This document shows, one piece after another, positions 42,599 through 51,257 of a DNA stretch of 64,000 nucleotides (position 1 is the stretch's first letter; each line of letters begins with the position of its first letter). The DNA is taken from the NCBI RefSeq assembly GCF_046115515.1, contig NZ_CP175953.1; one strand, given 5' to 3'. Position numbers and translations under genes: made by a program. The stretch comes from Gracilimonas sp017641085 (lineage in GTDB: Bacteria > Bacteroidota > Rhodothermia > Balneolales > Balneolaceae). The notes below the pieces were generated by a model, which searched no databases, was not told where the DNA came from, and was given only the letters and a program-made list of their open reading frames with translations.

Positions 42599-42864
42599 TT
42601 TCCAGAACAACTAATAAGTTTTGGAAATGTTACGATCAACTTCCTCACAGTATTAAAGAAAAGGCGCAAAAAGCGTACCGATTCTTTGAAGAGAACCCCG
42701 CTCACCCCAGCTTAAGGTTCAAAAAAATCAATGAGGATCCTAAAGTATACTCTGTAAGGATAACAATAGATTATCGTGCACTCGGAGTAATGGAAAAAGA
42801 TAAGATTATTTGGTTTTGGATTGGGTCTCACGATGATTATGAGGCACTTATAAATCAATTATAA
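42595..42864 (+). CDS. ParE-like toxin
   Basis: An 89-residue protein. Family features are FWKCYDQLPHSIKEKAQKAYRFF at the start, NPAHPSLRFKKI in the middle, then SVRITIDYRALGV and IWFWIGSHDDYEAL. These match the ParE-like toxin subgroup with a conserved W-x-I-G-x-H-x-x-Y ending. The activity (gyrase inhibition or RNA cleavage) is not known for certain in this subgroup. It forms a unit with the antitoxin at 42380. Confidence 0.78.
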   Translation: MISRTTNKFWKCYDQLPHSIKEKAQKAYRFFEENPAHPSLRFKKINEDPKVYSVRITIDYRALGVMEKDKIIWFWIGSHDDYEALINQL

Positions 42865-42996
42865 TTAGTAATTCAGATTCGGTTAATATCTAATCAAACT
42901 ATCAGGCTTTTAAATTTATCCTCTCTTTGCCTGCAGTCAGCCCATTCAAAAAACCATCCTATTCTATCCTTGTCATCCGTGTCCCATTCTTATAAG

Positions 42997-43027
42997 TTGC
43001 TCAGCGGCTCAACAACCATTATATTCA
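42997..43027 (+). promoter_or_regulatory. Candidate promoter of the SAM riboswitch transcript
   Basis: TTG (42997-42999), 20 nt, TATATTCA (43020-43027). The spacing equals that of the rimP and rpsO promoters; the -7 element is a weaker match. Transcription would start just upstream of the aptamer. Confidence 0.4.
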
Positions 43028-43044
43028 TTTCGAATTTATTGAAT

Positions 43045-43161
43045 GCTTATAAAGAAAGACCGAGGGATGGGCCCGATGACGTCTTGGCAACCACTACTGA
43101 AAAGGGGCAGGTGCCAAATCCCACTAAGCACATAACTCGTTATGTGCTTAGAAAGATAAGC
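43045..43161 (+). promoter_or_regulatory. SAM-I (S-box) riboswitch
   Basis: The conserved core is readable: P1 arms GCTTAT (43045-43050) and ATAAGC (43156-43161), AGAAAGACCGAGGGATGGGCC, CGATGACGTCTTGGCAACC, GGTGCCAAATCCC and GAAAGATAAG. SAM binding to this class lowers expression of methionine genes. It lies 50 bases before metH, as expected for its target. A weak downstream hairpin (GCGAG/CTCACGC) and CTTTCTG may form the expression platform. Confidence 0.92.
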
Positions 43162-43211
43162 GAGCTAATCACTCACGCTCTTTCTGTATAAGCTAACCCA
43201 ACATCGAAAGA

Positions 43212-44234
43212 GTGAATATAGAACAAGCATTACAAGACCGAATCCTGATTCTTGACGGAGCCATGGGTACCATGATTCAGCGCTATAAGCTGACAGAAGA
43301 GGATTTCCGGGGCGAGCAGTTCAAAGATCATGCAGACGACCTGAAAGGGAATAACGATTTATTAAGCCTTACCCGTCCGGATATTATTCAGGCCATCCAT
43401 GAAGAGTACCTGGAAGCGGGAGCGGATATCGTGGAAACCAACACTTTCAGCGGAACCACCATCGCTCAGGCTGATTACAACCTGGAGCACATCGTGTATG
43501 AACTGAACCGGAAGTCGGCTGAAATAGCGAAGAAAGCCACAGGCAAATTCACCAGGCAAAACCCTGATAAACCACGATTTGTTGCCGGTTCGATGGGGCC
43601 AACCAATAAAACGGCTTCTATTTCGCCTGAAGTCACCGATCCCGGCTATCGCGCTGTTACTTTCGATGAACTGGCGGAAGCTTACAAAGAACAAGCCAAA
43701 GGACTTATGGATGGCGGTGCGGATTTACTACTTATAGAAACTGTTTTCGACACACTGAATGCCAAGGCAGCTCTCTTTGCGATACAGGAATTATTTGATG
43801 AACGGGGAGATAAGTTACCCATCATGGTTTCAGGAACTATTACCGATGCTTCTGGACGAACGCTATCCGGGCAAACGGTAGAAGCGTTTTTGATCTCTGT
43901 TTCACACGCTCCAATTCTTAGTGTTGGATTCAATTGCGCCCTGGGGGCAAAGCAACTACAGCCTTACCTCCAAAATTTGGCTGATAAATCAGATTTTTAT
44001 GTTAGTGCCTACCCGAATGCGGGGCTTCCGAATGAGTTCGGGGAATATGATCAGGGGCCGGAACTAATGGGGCAGGAAGTGGAGAAATATTTGGAAGATA
44101 ACCTGGTGAATATACTCGGCGGTTGTTGTGGAACGACTCCCGCACATATCTCAAAGATGGCTGAACTTGCCCGGAATTTTGAACCCAGAATTGTTAATCG
44201 CAAAAGCGCAAAGTTCGCAAAGGATATCAATTAA
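43212..44234 (+). CDS. metH: Methionine synthase, homocysteine-binding half (5' half of split metH)
   Basis: A 340-residue homocysteine S-methyltransferase domain. Zinc ligands are visible as Cys in VGFNCALGA and the paired Cys in LGGCCGTTPAHI. The start is GTG, 50 bases after the riboswitch. The last 12 residues (NRKSAKFAKDIN) come from an inserted element at 44194-44338. The gene that follows, 44341-47040, carries the remaining MetH domains. Together they form one methionine synthase; whether the halves associate is inferred. Confidence 0.9.
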   Translation: MNIEQALQDRILILDGAMGTMIQRYKLTEEDFRGEQFKDHADDLKGNNDLLSLTRPDIIQAIHEEYLEAGADIVETNTFSGTTIAQADYNLEHIVYELNRKSAEIAKKATGKFTRQNPDKPRFVAGSMGPTNKTASISPEVTDPGYRAVTFDELAEAYKEQAKGLMDGGADLLLIETVFDTLNAKAALFAIQELFDERGDKLPIMVSGTITDASGRTLSGQTVEAFLISVSHAPILSVGFNCALGAKQLQPYLQNLADKSDFYVSAYPNAGLPNEFGEYDQGPELMGQEVEKYLEDNLVNILGGCCGTTPAHISKMAELARNFEPRIVNRKSAKFAKDIN

Positions 44235-44338
44235 ACATGGAGAATTCAGGCAGAAATATACACCTAACATACCAACCGGTAAGTAATCTTTTCGTTAATC
44301 CTTTAATCTTTGTGCAAGGCAGCGCGCTCTGCGATTAA
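44194..44338. mobile_element. Palindromic insertion splitting metH (MITE-like)
   Basis: The ends are imperfect inverted repeats: TTAATCGC-A-A-AGCGC...AAAGGAT (44194-44225) and ATCCTTTAATC...GCGCTCTGCGATTAA (44298-44338). The middle has no gene. It lies exactly between the homocysteine and pterin domains. Deleting 145 bases would put the two metH frames back in register and join EPRIV to MQSLPLKLSGLEPL, as in an intact MetH. Related CGCAAAG words recur in Bacteroidota intergenic repeats. Confidence 0.65.
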
Positions 44339-44340
44339 TT

Positions 44341-47040
44341 ATGCAATCATTACCTCTAAAGTTAAGCGGACTTGAACCTCTGATCATAACAAAAAACTCC
44401 AATTTTGTAAATGTAGGAGAGCGTACAAATGTAACGGGTTCAAGAACTTTTCTTAATTACATAAAAAATAATGAATATGATAATGCGCTGAAGGTAGCCC
44501 TTGATCAGGTGCAGGGCGGGGCACAGATCCTGGACGTCAATGTGGATGAAGGAATGCTGGATAGTGCACAGGAAATGACTCACTTTCTGAACCTGATTGC
44601 CTCCGATCCGGATATTGCCCGAATTCCGATTATGGTGGATTCCTCAAAGTGGGAAGTAATCCTGGCCGGACTCAAATGCCTGCAGGGGAAAGGTGTCGTA
44701 AATTCTATCAGCCTTAAGGATGGTGAAGAGGAGTTCCTTCGCAGGGCAAAAATTATTCGCCGTTTTGGAGCGGCTGTAATTTGTATGGCTTTTGATGAAG
44801 AGGGGCAGGCCGATACTTTACCCAGACGTAAGGAGATCTGTGGGCGTGCATATAAATTACTGACGGAAGAAGTAGGATTTGATCAGTCAGACATTATTCT
44901 TGATCCGAACATCTTTCCTGTTGCAACAGGAATGGATGAGCATCGCCGGAATGCCATTGACTTTTTTCTGGCTGCCAAATGGATTCGTGAAAACCTCCCC
45001 GGAGCTCATGTAATAGGTGGGGTCAGCAATGTATCGTTCTCTTTCCGAGGGAATAACCGGGTTCGTGAAGCTATTCACTCCGCTTTTCTGTATCACGGCA
45101 TTCAGCACGGTATGGACATGGGAATTGTGAATCCGACTCAGCTTGAAGTATATGATGATATTCCGAAAGAGTTGCTTGAACGAGTGGAAGACGTGCTCTT
45201 TGACAGAAGAGATGATGCCACCGAGCGCCTGCTTGAAATTGCCGAAGAATACAAAGGTGAATCTACCTCAACCCAAAAGAAAACCAGTGATGAATGGCGA
45301 AATAAGCCGGTTGAAGAGCGTCTGAGTCATTCACTGGTAAAAGGGATTAATGAATATGTGGAAGAGGATGCAGAGGAAGCTCGTGTGAAATATGGGAGTC
45401 CGCTGGAAGTAATCGAAGGCCCGCTTATGGATGGTATGAATGTAGTGGGCGATCTGTTTGGTTCCGGTAAAATGTTTCTCCCGCAGGTTGTGAAAAGTGC
45501 CCGGGTGATGAAGCAGGCCGTTGCCTATCTGACGCCATACCTGGAAGAGGAAAAGGCTAAAAATAAAGACACCAGTGAGCAACCCAAGATTCTTTTAGCC
45601 ACGGTTAAGGGAGATGTGCATGACATTGGTAAGAATATCGTAAGCGTGGTTTTGGCGTGTAATAACTACAATGTGGTGGACCTTGGGGTTATGGTTCCGG
45701 CTGACAAGATTCTTGATGAAGCCGAGAAACATAATGTTGATGCCATTGGTCTAAGTGGATTGATCACGCCTTCGCTGGATGAAATGATCCATGTAGCCCG
45801 GGAGATGAAGAAAAGAAAGATGGATCTGCCCTTGCTCATTGGCGGAGCGACGACCTCACGACTCCATACGGCTGTTAAGATTGATCCGGAGTATGATGGC
45901 TCCATTATTCACGTACTGGATGCTTCAAGAGCGGTTTCGATTGCCGGAGACGTGATCAGTAAAAAACGTAGGAATGGCGTTCGGTTGGAGGTGAAGAAAG
46001 AGTATGAGGAACTTCGGAAACAGCATGAAAGCCGGCAGAACCGAAAAGAACTGCTCAGCTATGAAGAAGCTAAAGCCAACAAGGTTGATATTGACTGGGA
46101 CGGTTATAAGCCTCCAAAACCCTCATTCTTGGGTACTAAGACATTTGAGGATTACCCGATTTCAGAGTTAAGGAATTACATTGACTGGTCTCCCTTTTTT
46201 AGGACGTGGATGCTTACCGGAAAATATCCGGATATCCTTAAAGATGAAGAAGTGGGAGAACAGGCACAGTCTCTTTTTGATGATGCTCAAGTACTCATCG
46301 ATCGCATTGTGGAAGAAGATTTATTGCAAGCAAAAGCTGTAATAGGCTTCTATCCTGCAAATAGTTACGGAGATGATATAAAGCTGTATGAAAATGAGAA
46401 CCGATCTAAGCAGAAAAGCGAATTCCACTTTTTAAGGCAGCAAAGCAAAAAGAGGTCGGGTCAATCCAATTCTTGTCTGTCGGATTTTATCGCACCGGAA
46501 CAAACAGGAATCCCTGACTACATTGGGTTCTTTGCTGTTACGGCCGGGCTGGGTATTGAAGCCATCATCGATGAATACAAAAAAGTGAATGATGATTACA
46601 ATGTGATCTTAGTGAAGGCCGTGGCCGACCGCCTCGCTGAAGCATTCGCCGAACGGATGCATGAACGAGTCCGAAAAGAATTTTGGGGCTATTCAGACGA
46701 AGAGAACTTCAGTAATGAGGAACTAATCGCTGAAGCGTATTCTGGAATTCGACCTGCGCCCGGGTATCCCGCCTGTCCTGATCACACCGAAAAACGCATT
46801 TTATTTGATTTGTTGGAGGTAGAGAAAAATGCAGAAATCGAACTCACCGAATCATTTGCTATGTACCCGGCGTCATCGGTAAGCGGAATTTATTTTTCTC
46901 ATCCCCAATCGGAGTATTTCAGGGTGGGGAATATCGGGGAAGACCAGGTTATTGATTACGCTGAACGAAAATCATCTACAAAAGAGGAAGTCGAAAAGTG
47001 GCTTTCTCCAATTTTAGACTACGAGCCTACGAAAGAATGA
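44341..47040 (+). CDS. metH: Methionine synthase, pterin, cobalamin and activation domains (3' half of split metH)
   Basis: An 899-residue protein beginning at the pterin domain: LKLSGLEPLIIT, FVNVGERTNVTGSRTF and ILDVNVDEGMLD. The cobalamin domain has the helical cap (NVVGDLFGSGKMFLPQVVKSAR) and ATVKGDVHDIGKNIVSVVL with the cobalt-ligand His (about residue 426). The reactivation domain has FRTWMLTGKYP and IRPAPGYPACPDHTEKR. It lacks only the homocysteine domain, supplied by the upstream gene. The ATG abuts the insertion's right arm. The end overlaps metF. Confidence 0.95.
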   Translation: MQSLPLKLSGLEPLIITKNSNFVNVGERTNVTGSRTFLNYIKNNEYDNALKVALDQVQGGAQILDVNVDEGMLDSAQEMTHFLNLIASDPDIARIPIMVDSSKWEVILAGLKCLQGKGVVNSISLKDGEEEFLRRAKIIRRFGAAVICMAFDEEGQADTLPRRKEICGRAYKLLTEEVGFDQSDIILDPNIFPVATGMDEHRRNAIDFFLAAKWIRENLPGAHVIGGVSNVSFSFRGNNRVREAIHSAFLYHGIQHGMDMGIVNPTQLEVYDDIPKELLERVEDVLFDRRDDATERLLEIAEEYKGESTSTQKKTSDEWRNKPVEERLSHSLVKGINEYVEEDAEEARVKYGSPLEVIEGPLMDGMNVVGDLFGSGKMFLPQVVKSARVMKQAVAYLTPYLEEEKAKNKDTSEQPKILLATVKGDVHDIGKNIVSVVLACNNYNVVDLGVMVPADKILDEAEKHNVDAIGLSGLITPSLDEMIHVAREMKKRKMDLPLLIGGATTSRLHTAVKIDPEYDGSIIHVLDASRAVSIAGDVISKKRRNGVRLEVKKEYEELRKQHESRQNRKELLSYEEAKANKVDIDWDGYKPPKPSFLGTKTFEDYPISELRNYIDWSPFFRTWMLTGKYPDILKDEEVGEQAQSLFDDAQVLIDRIVEEDLLQAKAVIGFYPANSYGDDIKLYENENRSKQKSEFHFLRQQSKKRSGQSNSCLSDFIAPEQTGIPDYIGFFAVTAGLGIEAIIDEYKKVNDDYNVILVKAVADRLAEAFAERMHERVRKEFWGYSDEENFSNEELIAEAYSGIRPAPGYPACPDHTEKRILFDLLEVEKNAEIELTESFAMYPASSVSGIYFSHPQSEYFRVGNIGEDQVIDYAERKSSTKEEVEKWLSPILDYEPTKE

Positions 47041-47993
47041 AAGTTACTGAACACATTGAAAAAGCGAACGGTGATACGCTGTTCTCATTTGAAGTTTTAC
47101 CGCCACTGAAGGGGCAAAATATCCGGTCCTTATTTGATCATATGGATCCGTTGATGGAGTTTAATCCACCTTTTGTGGATGTAACCTACCACCGCGAAGA
47201 GTTTGTGTACAAGAAGCGGGAAAACGGGCTTTTGGAGCGGAAAACGGTTCGTAAACGTCCTGGTACTGTAGGGATTTGTGCTGCCATTCAAAATCATTAT
47301 AAGGTGGATGCCGTGCCGCATATCATCTGTGGTGGCTTCACTAAAGAAGATACCGAGAACGCACTGATAGACCTGAATTTTCTGGGAATAGATAATGTGC
47401 TGCTTATTCAGGGTGATACCCGCAAGCCGGAAAGGGAGTTCAAACCGGAGCCGGGCGGACATGCCTACGCATCAGAATTGATAGAGCAGGTAGTGGATTT
47501 GAACAACGGGGTTTACCTGGATGAAGAGCTGGAAAATGCCAAGCCCTCGGATTTCTGCATCGGGGTGGCCGGCTATCCGGAAAAACATTTTGCGGCCCCA
47601 AACATGCAAACAGATTTAAAATACCTGAAGCTGAAACAGGATATCGGGGGAGATTACATTGTTACCCAAATGTTCTTCGATAACAAGTGCTATTTCGACT
47701 TTGTGGAAAAATGCAGGGAAGCCGGTATCACCTTACCAATTATCCCGGGGCTAAAGCCTATTACTTCCAAAAAGCAGCTCACCATCTTACCTCAGCTCTT
47801 TCATGTGGATTTACCCATGGAGCTTTCCAAAGCCATTGAAGAGTGTAAAACTAAAGAAGAGGTTGTTCAGGTTGGGATTGAGTGGACCATTCAGCAGTCC
47901 AGGGAATTGATGGCGTTTGGTGTTCCCAGTCTCCACTACTATTCCATGGGGAAATCAACTTCGGTGTATGAGGTGGCTAAAGAGTTGTTTTGA
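47037..47993 (+). CDS. metF: 5,10-methylenetetrahydrofolate reductase
   Basis: A 318-residue FAD enzyme making 5-methyl-THF for methionine synthase. ATG 47037 overlaps the metH stop (ATGA), preferred over an upstream GTG. The TIM-barrel segments include FSFEVLPPLKG, FVDVTYHRE, ALIDLNFLGIDNVLLIQGD, CIGVAGYPEKH and QMFFDN. The stop TGA and the last 17 codons lie in a 51-bp sequence repeated downstream at 48136-48186, so the original stop was probably the TAA there. MetH1-metH2-metF form one SAM-controlled operon. Confidence 0.94.
   Translation: MKVTEHIEKANGDTLFSFEVLPPLKGQNIRSLFDHMDPLMEFNPPFVDVTYHREEFVYKKRENGLLERKTVRKRPGTVGICAAIQNHYKVDAVPHIICGGFTKEDTENALIDLNFLGIDNVLLIQGDTRKPEREFKPEPGGHAYASELIEQVVDLNNGVYLDEELENAKPSDFCIGVAGYPEKHFAAPNMQTDLKYLKLKQDIGGDYIVTQMFFDNKCYFDFVEKCREAGITLPIIPGLKPITSKKQLTILPQLFHVDLPMELSKAIEECKTKEEVVQVGIEWTIQQSRELMAFGVPSLHYYSMGKSTSVYEVAKELF
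47941..47991. repeat. 51-bp direct repeat, copy 1 (metF 3' end)
   Basis: This sequence is repeated at 48136-48186 with one mismatch. The offset is 195 bases. The repeat contains the metF C-terminal codons. Confidence 0.9.
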
Positions 47994-48135
47994 GTACAGA
48001 TTCAGGGATCGTGAGATTTCACAGATTTCTTTTATTCTTTTCTTATGGATCAGAACCAATTCCTGAGGGTTATAGTGATTATAGCTTCGATGTATTCCAG
48101 TACACAAGCATGGGTTTCAACCCTAGCGCTAAAAT
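47992..48135. mobile_element. 144-bp insert between duplicated metF ends
   Basis: The sequence between the two 51-bp copies has no gene. It contains the dispersed core TTCGATGTATTCCAGTAC (about 48089), a GGGTT-TC-AACCC hairpin, and inverted AGGGTT/AACCCT words. Together with the 51-bp duplication it looks like an insertion with a long duplicated target; the mechanism is unknown. Confidence 0.5.
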
Positions 48136-48186
48136 ATTCCAAGGGGAAATCAACTTCGGTGTATGAGGTGGCTAAAGAGTTGTTTT
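48136..48186. repeat. 51-bp direct repeat, copy 2 (duplicated metF end)
   Basis: This is a copy of the metF 3' end, with a TAA stop where copy 1 has TGA. It is non-coding in its present place. Confidence 0.9.
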
Positions 48187-48189
48187 AAA

Positions 48190-48699
48190 CTAATCTGCTT
48201 CAATCTTCTGCTCCAGGCACTCTTCGATAAACCGATGAATGTTACCCATCTGCTTATGTCCCAGCTTTTGCCCGAAATAAGCAACCAGGTACAAGCTTAA
48301 AAACAACAGAAGTAAAACCGGAAACAGCCACAGAATGGTAGCCGGATTCCCCAAACTCCACAACGAAAGGCCTGCCATCAAAATAATCATAGTGGCAAAA
48401 CCGATTACCGAGTAAAAGAAAACAAACATGGTCCACACCGATGGTTTAGGGCCGTATAATCCCCTCACCAAATTACCGTCTTCGTTTTCTTCCACGGTGA
48501 TGGTGAGCTGTGGTGACCAAAAATGCTGGTCTTTATGAGGGGGATAAATAGTGGCAAAACCTTTGGTCGTTTGCCCTTCGCAGGCAGCATTATCGGAATT
48601 TAATAAAGTCCTGATTCGCCGATGGATATCCTCTGAACTCATTGTTGTTTGTACGCGGATGCGGGGCCGAATTCTGCGAAAATGTATCTGCTCATCCAT
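48190..48699 (-). CDS. Two-pass membrane protein of unknown function
   Basis: A 169-residue protein. Residues 1-90 are a soluble, charged region (TMSSEDIHRRIRTLL, WSPQLTITVEENEDG); two membrane segments follow (about 93-112 and 120-142), then a short charged C-terminus. I do not recognise the family. It is 15 bases downstream of the cupin gene on the same strand and could be co-transcribed with it and purC. Confidence 0.7.
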   Translation of the reverse strand: MDEQIHFRRIRPRIRVQTTMSSEDIHRRIRTLLNSDNAACEGQTTKGFATIYPPHKDQHFWSPQLTITVEENEDGNLVRGLYGPKPSVWTMFVFFYSVIGFATMIILMAGLSLWSLGNPATILWLFPVLLLLFLSLYLVAYFGQKLGHKQMGNIHRFIEECLEQKIEAD

Positions 48700-48714
48700 G
48701 GCCGATCGGGTAGC

Positions 48715-49086
48715 TTAAATCCACTCTTGATCTTCTACAGCTACCGAACCTTCTGCCTTGGTTGAACCGGTGTGCAAAGTTGATTTAGGTTCCATCAACA
48801 TCACCCAGCATTCTTGTTCGGCAACAGGGAAGTGCTCAACCCCAGCCTGTACAATGTACATTTCACCTTCTTTGAGAATGACTTCTTTATTGTCTCTGAA
48901 TTTAAGCTTGAGCTGTCCCTTAACGATATAGAATAACTCGTCTTCATGGTCATGGCTGTGCCACACAAATTCGCCTTTCAGCTTAGCCAGTTTGATATAT
49001 TGATCATTCAACTCTTCGACAATCTTGGGTGTCCAGTACTCATCAAATAGCTTGAACTTATCAGTAAGGTTTACAGGTAGTTTCAT
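48715..49086 (-). CDS. Cupin-domain protein
   Basis: A 123-residue single cupin. The metal-binding pattern is VWHSHDHEDELFYIVKGQLKL (His, His, Glu) and the second cupin motif QAGVEHFPVAEQE. Such small cupins bind metals and may be enzymes or sensors; the substrate is unknown. It overlaps the purC stop by 4 bases, so the two are translationally coupled. Confidence 0.85.
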   Translation of the reverse strand: MKLPVNLTDKFKLFDEYWTPKIVEELNDQYIKLAKLKGEFVWHSHDHEDELFYIVKGQLKLKFRDNKEVILKEGEMYIVQAGVEHFPVAEQECWVMLMEPKSTLHTGSTKAEGSVAVEDQEWI

Positions 49087-50036
49087 TTCAGAATCTCAGC
49101 TAAAGTGCGGTTGAAGTTTTTTTCCAGTAGTGGTTCAAATTTGCTACCCGTCAGCATTTCGAACAGCTCGGCATACCGATGATAAACTTCCATACGGAAT
49201 TCATCAGGGAGGTCGGGGAGGGTTTGTCCATCCAGTCCCTGAAAATCATGTTCCATCAACCATTCGCGTAAAAATTCTTTAGATAACTGTTTTTGCGGTT
49301 CGCCTTTAGCCTGACGCTCTTCATACCCGTCTTTATAAAAATACCGGGAGGAGTCGGTGGTATGCACCTCGTCAATCAGTGTCAGTTCGCCGTTATACAG
49401 GCCAAATTCATATTTGGTGTCCACAAGAATAAGCCCCTGTTCGGCTGCTACCTGTGTTCCGCGTTCAAACAGTCGAAATGCTGCTTCCTTTATTTCATTC
49501 CAAAGATCAGGTTCAACAATTTTGCGCGAAAGGATTTTATCTTCGGAAATATCCTCATCATGGCCTTCCTGTGCTTTGGTGGCCGGAGTTAGGATGGGGG
49601 CAGGGAATTTGTCATGCTCTTTCAGTCCGTCGGGCATTTCTACTCCACAAAGGCTTCGCTCACCGGCTTTATACACTCGCCATGCATGTCCTGTCAAGTA
49701 ACCGCGGACGACCACTTCTATGGGAACCGTTTCGCATTTTTTGGCGATGGTCACATTAGGGTGTGGAACGTCAATGATATGAGTGGCTACAATATCCTTT
49801 ACCTTCTCAAAAGAAAAAGCCGCAAGTTGGTTTAGAATCTGTCCTTTAAAAGGAATAGCCTGCTTCATGATGTAATCAAAAGCTGAAATTCGGTCGGTAA
49901 CCACAATTCCAAGCCGGTCATTTCCTAAAGGATACACTTCACGAACTTTGCCTTTGTATGGTTCGGGAAGTTCAGGTACTTCTGTTTGGGTGATGCAATG
50001 GTCCAGGGCTTCCCGGGTAGTAAAATCAGAACTCAA
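49083..50036 (-). CDS. purC: Phosphoribosylaminoimidazole-succinocarboxamide synthase
   Basis: A 317-residue SAICAR synthase of purine synthesis. Family motifs are KGKVREVYPLG (about 23-33), TDRISAFDYIM, VEVVVRGYLTGHAWR, ILVDTKYEFG and LIDEVHTTDSSRYF. The length suits the longer bacterial/yeast-type group. It lies one base after the LacI regulator and overlaps the cupin gene by 4 bases. Confidence 0.95.
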   Translation of the reverse strand: MSSDFTTREALDHCITQTEVPELPEPYKGKVREVYPLGNDRLGIVVTDRISAFDYIMKQAIPFKGQILNQLAAFSFEKVKDIVATHIIDVPHPNVTIAKKCETVPIEVVVRGYLTGHAWRVYKAGERSLCGVEMPDGLKEHDKFPAPILTPATKAQEGHDEDISEDKILSRKIVEPDLWNEIKEAAFRLFERGTQVAAEQGLILVDTKYEFGLYNGELTLIDEVHTTDSSRYFYKDGYEERQAKGEPQKQLSKEFLREWLMEHDFQGLDGQTLPDLPDEFRMEVYHRYAELFEMLTGSKFEPLLEKNFNRTLAEILK

Positions 50037-50037
50037 C

Positions 50038-51057
50038 TTATTTTGCCTTTTTATTTTCTGTTGAACCTCGCGTAACCAGCACCGGATTTATAGTAGTTTG
50101 ATATAACTCATCACCCGGCTTCTTGATGATCTCTGCCAACCGCTTGGTCGCCTGAACACCAATGGTATACATTTTCTGGTCAATGGTCGTCAGCTCAAGG
50201 TATTTACTTAGTTTGATGTTATCATACCCCATAATAGCCACGTCATCCGGAACTTTCATCCCAAGTTTTGATAGGGCATAAATAGCACCCACGGCCTGCG
50301 TATCATTCGAGCAGAAAATAGCATCCGGAAACTTACCCTGTTTATCAAATTTGTAGATGGCTTCGAAACCGGATTCTTCGGTAAATCCACCATGCTTGGT
50401 TGAATCTCCGCTCTTGAACAGGGATTTGTCAATCTTCATCTTATAATTTTTCAGGGCATCTTTAAAACCTTGAATACGTTGTAAGGATGCTCTCGACTCA
50501 ACCACGCTGGTAATCATGCCTAATTTCTCAAAGCCTTGCTTCACCAGATGTTCTCCGGCCAGGTATCCACCCTTGTAGTCATTTAGCATAAAATAATCGT
50601 AGGAGGGATGGGAGGCATTCACCAACACAGCCGGGGTTCGGGTAGCCTGAATGAGTTTATGTACCTTATCGCTCACATCAATAGATAAAAGAATTACAGC
50701 ATCAGCGGTACCCCGGTCAAAAAAGTTTTGAACGGCTTCTTCAGGCTCTTTCGACCCGGTGTTATACATAATGATATCAAGATCCATTTTCTTGATCTCA
50801 TCTTTAACGCCTTTCAATACCTCATTAAAGTATGGTGTTGTAAAAGAGGGAACCGCAATAGCAAGCATCTGGGGCTCTTTACTGGCAAGCTTCCGGGCAT
50901 TAACCTGCGGGCGAAAATTGAGGTCTTCAATGGCTTTTTCAACTTTCTCTTTCGTTACTTTCGATACATTCTCCGAACCGTTAAGTACCCTCGAAACGGT
51001 AGAAATCGCAACCTCCGCACGTTTGGCAACCTCATAAATTGTAACTTTTTTATTCAT
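50038..51057 (-). CDS. LacI family transcriptional regulator
   Basis: A 339-residue repressor: an N-terminal HTH (TIYEVAKRAEVAISTVSRVLN, about 5-25) and hinge, then a periplasmic-binding-protein-like sugar or nucleoside-binding domain with GRTPAVLVNASHPS-type segments and PDAIFCSNDTQAVGA. Members normally sense a sugar or a purine-like ligand. It lies one base ahead of purC on the same strand, so it could regulate its own operon, but the ligand is not shown. Confidence 0.92.
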   Translation of the reverse strand: MNKKVTIYEVAKRAEVAISTVSRVLNGSENVSKVTKEKVEKAIEDLNFRPQVNARKLASKEPQMLAIAVPSFTTPYFNEVLKGVKDEIKKMDLDIIMYNTGSKEPEEAVQNFFDRGTADAVILLSIDVSDKVHKLIQATRTPAVLVNASHPSYDYFMLNDYKGGYLAGEHLVKQGFEKLGMITSVVESRASLQRIQGFKDALKNYKMKIDKSLFKSGDSTKHGGFTEESGFEAIYKFDKQGKFPDAIFCSNDTQAVGAIYALSKLGMKVPDDVAIMGYDNIKLSKYLELTTIDQKMYTIGVQATKRLAEIIKKPGDELYQTTINPVLVTRGSTENKKAK

Positions 51058-51257
51058 TGCATCTCAATTATTTAGCAGTATAAACTCGTATAGCTTAAAA
51101 GATAATAGAATAGAATTAACCCAATATAAACAAATAGAAGCCTGAAGTATAAACATCTTCTTTTGAAAATGTCATAATGGCTAAAAGATAAATATTTAAT
51201 TACGGCGGGAACTTTTTCAGATTAATTAAAGCTTTAGCAGAAGAGAAAGAAATTATT

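Larger units (their letters stand above)
42865..43211. other. Non-coding leader of the methionine operon
   Basis: This 347-base region holds a degenerate ATCCGTG repeat (about 42943-42995), a promoter-like TTG...TATATTCA (42997-43027), and the SAM-I riboswitch (43045-43161). No gene is supported; short frames here are not credible. Confidence 0.7.
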
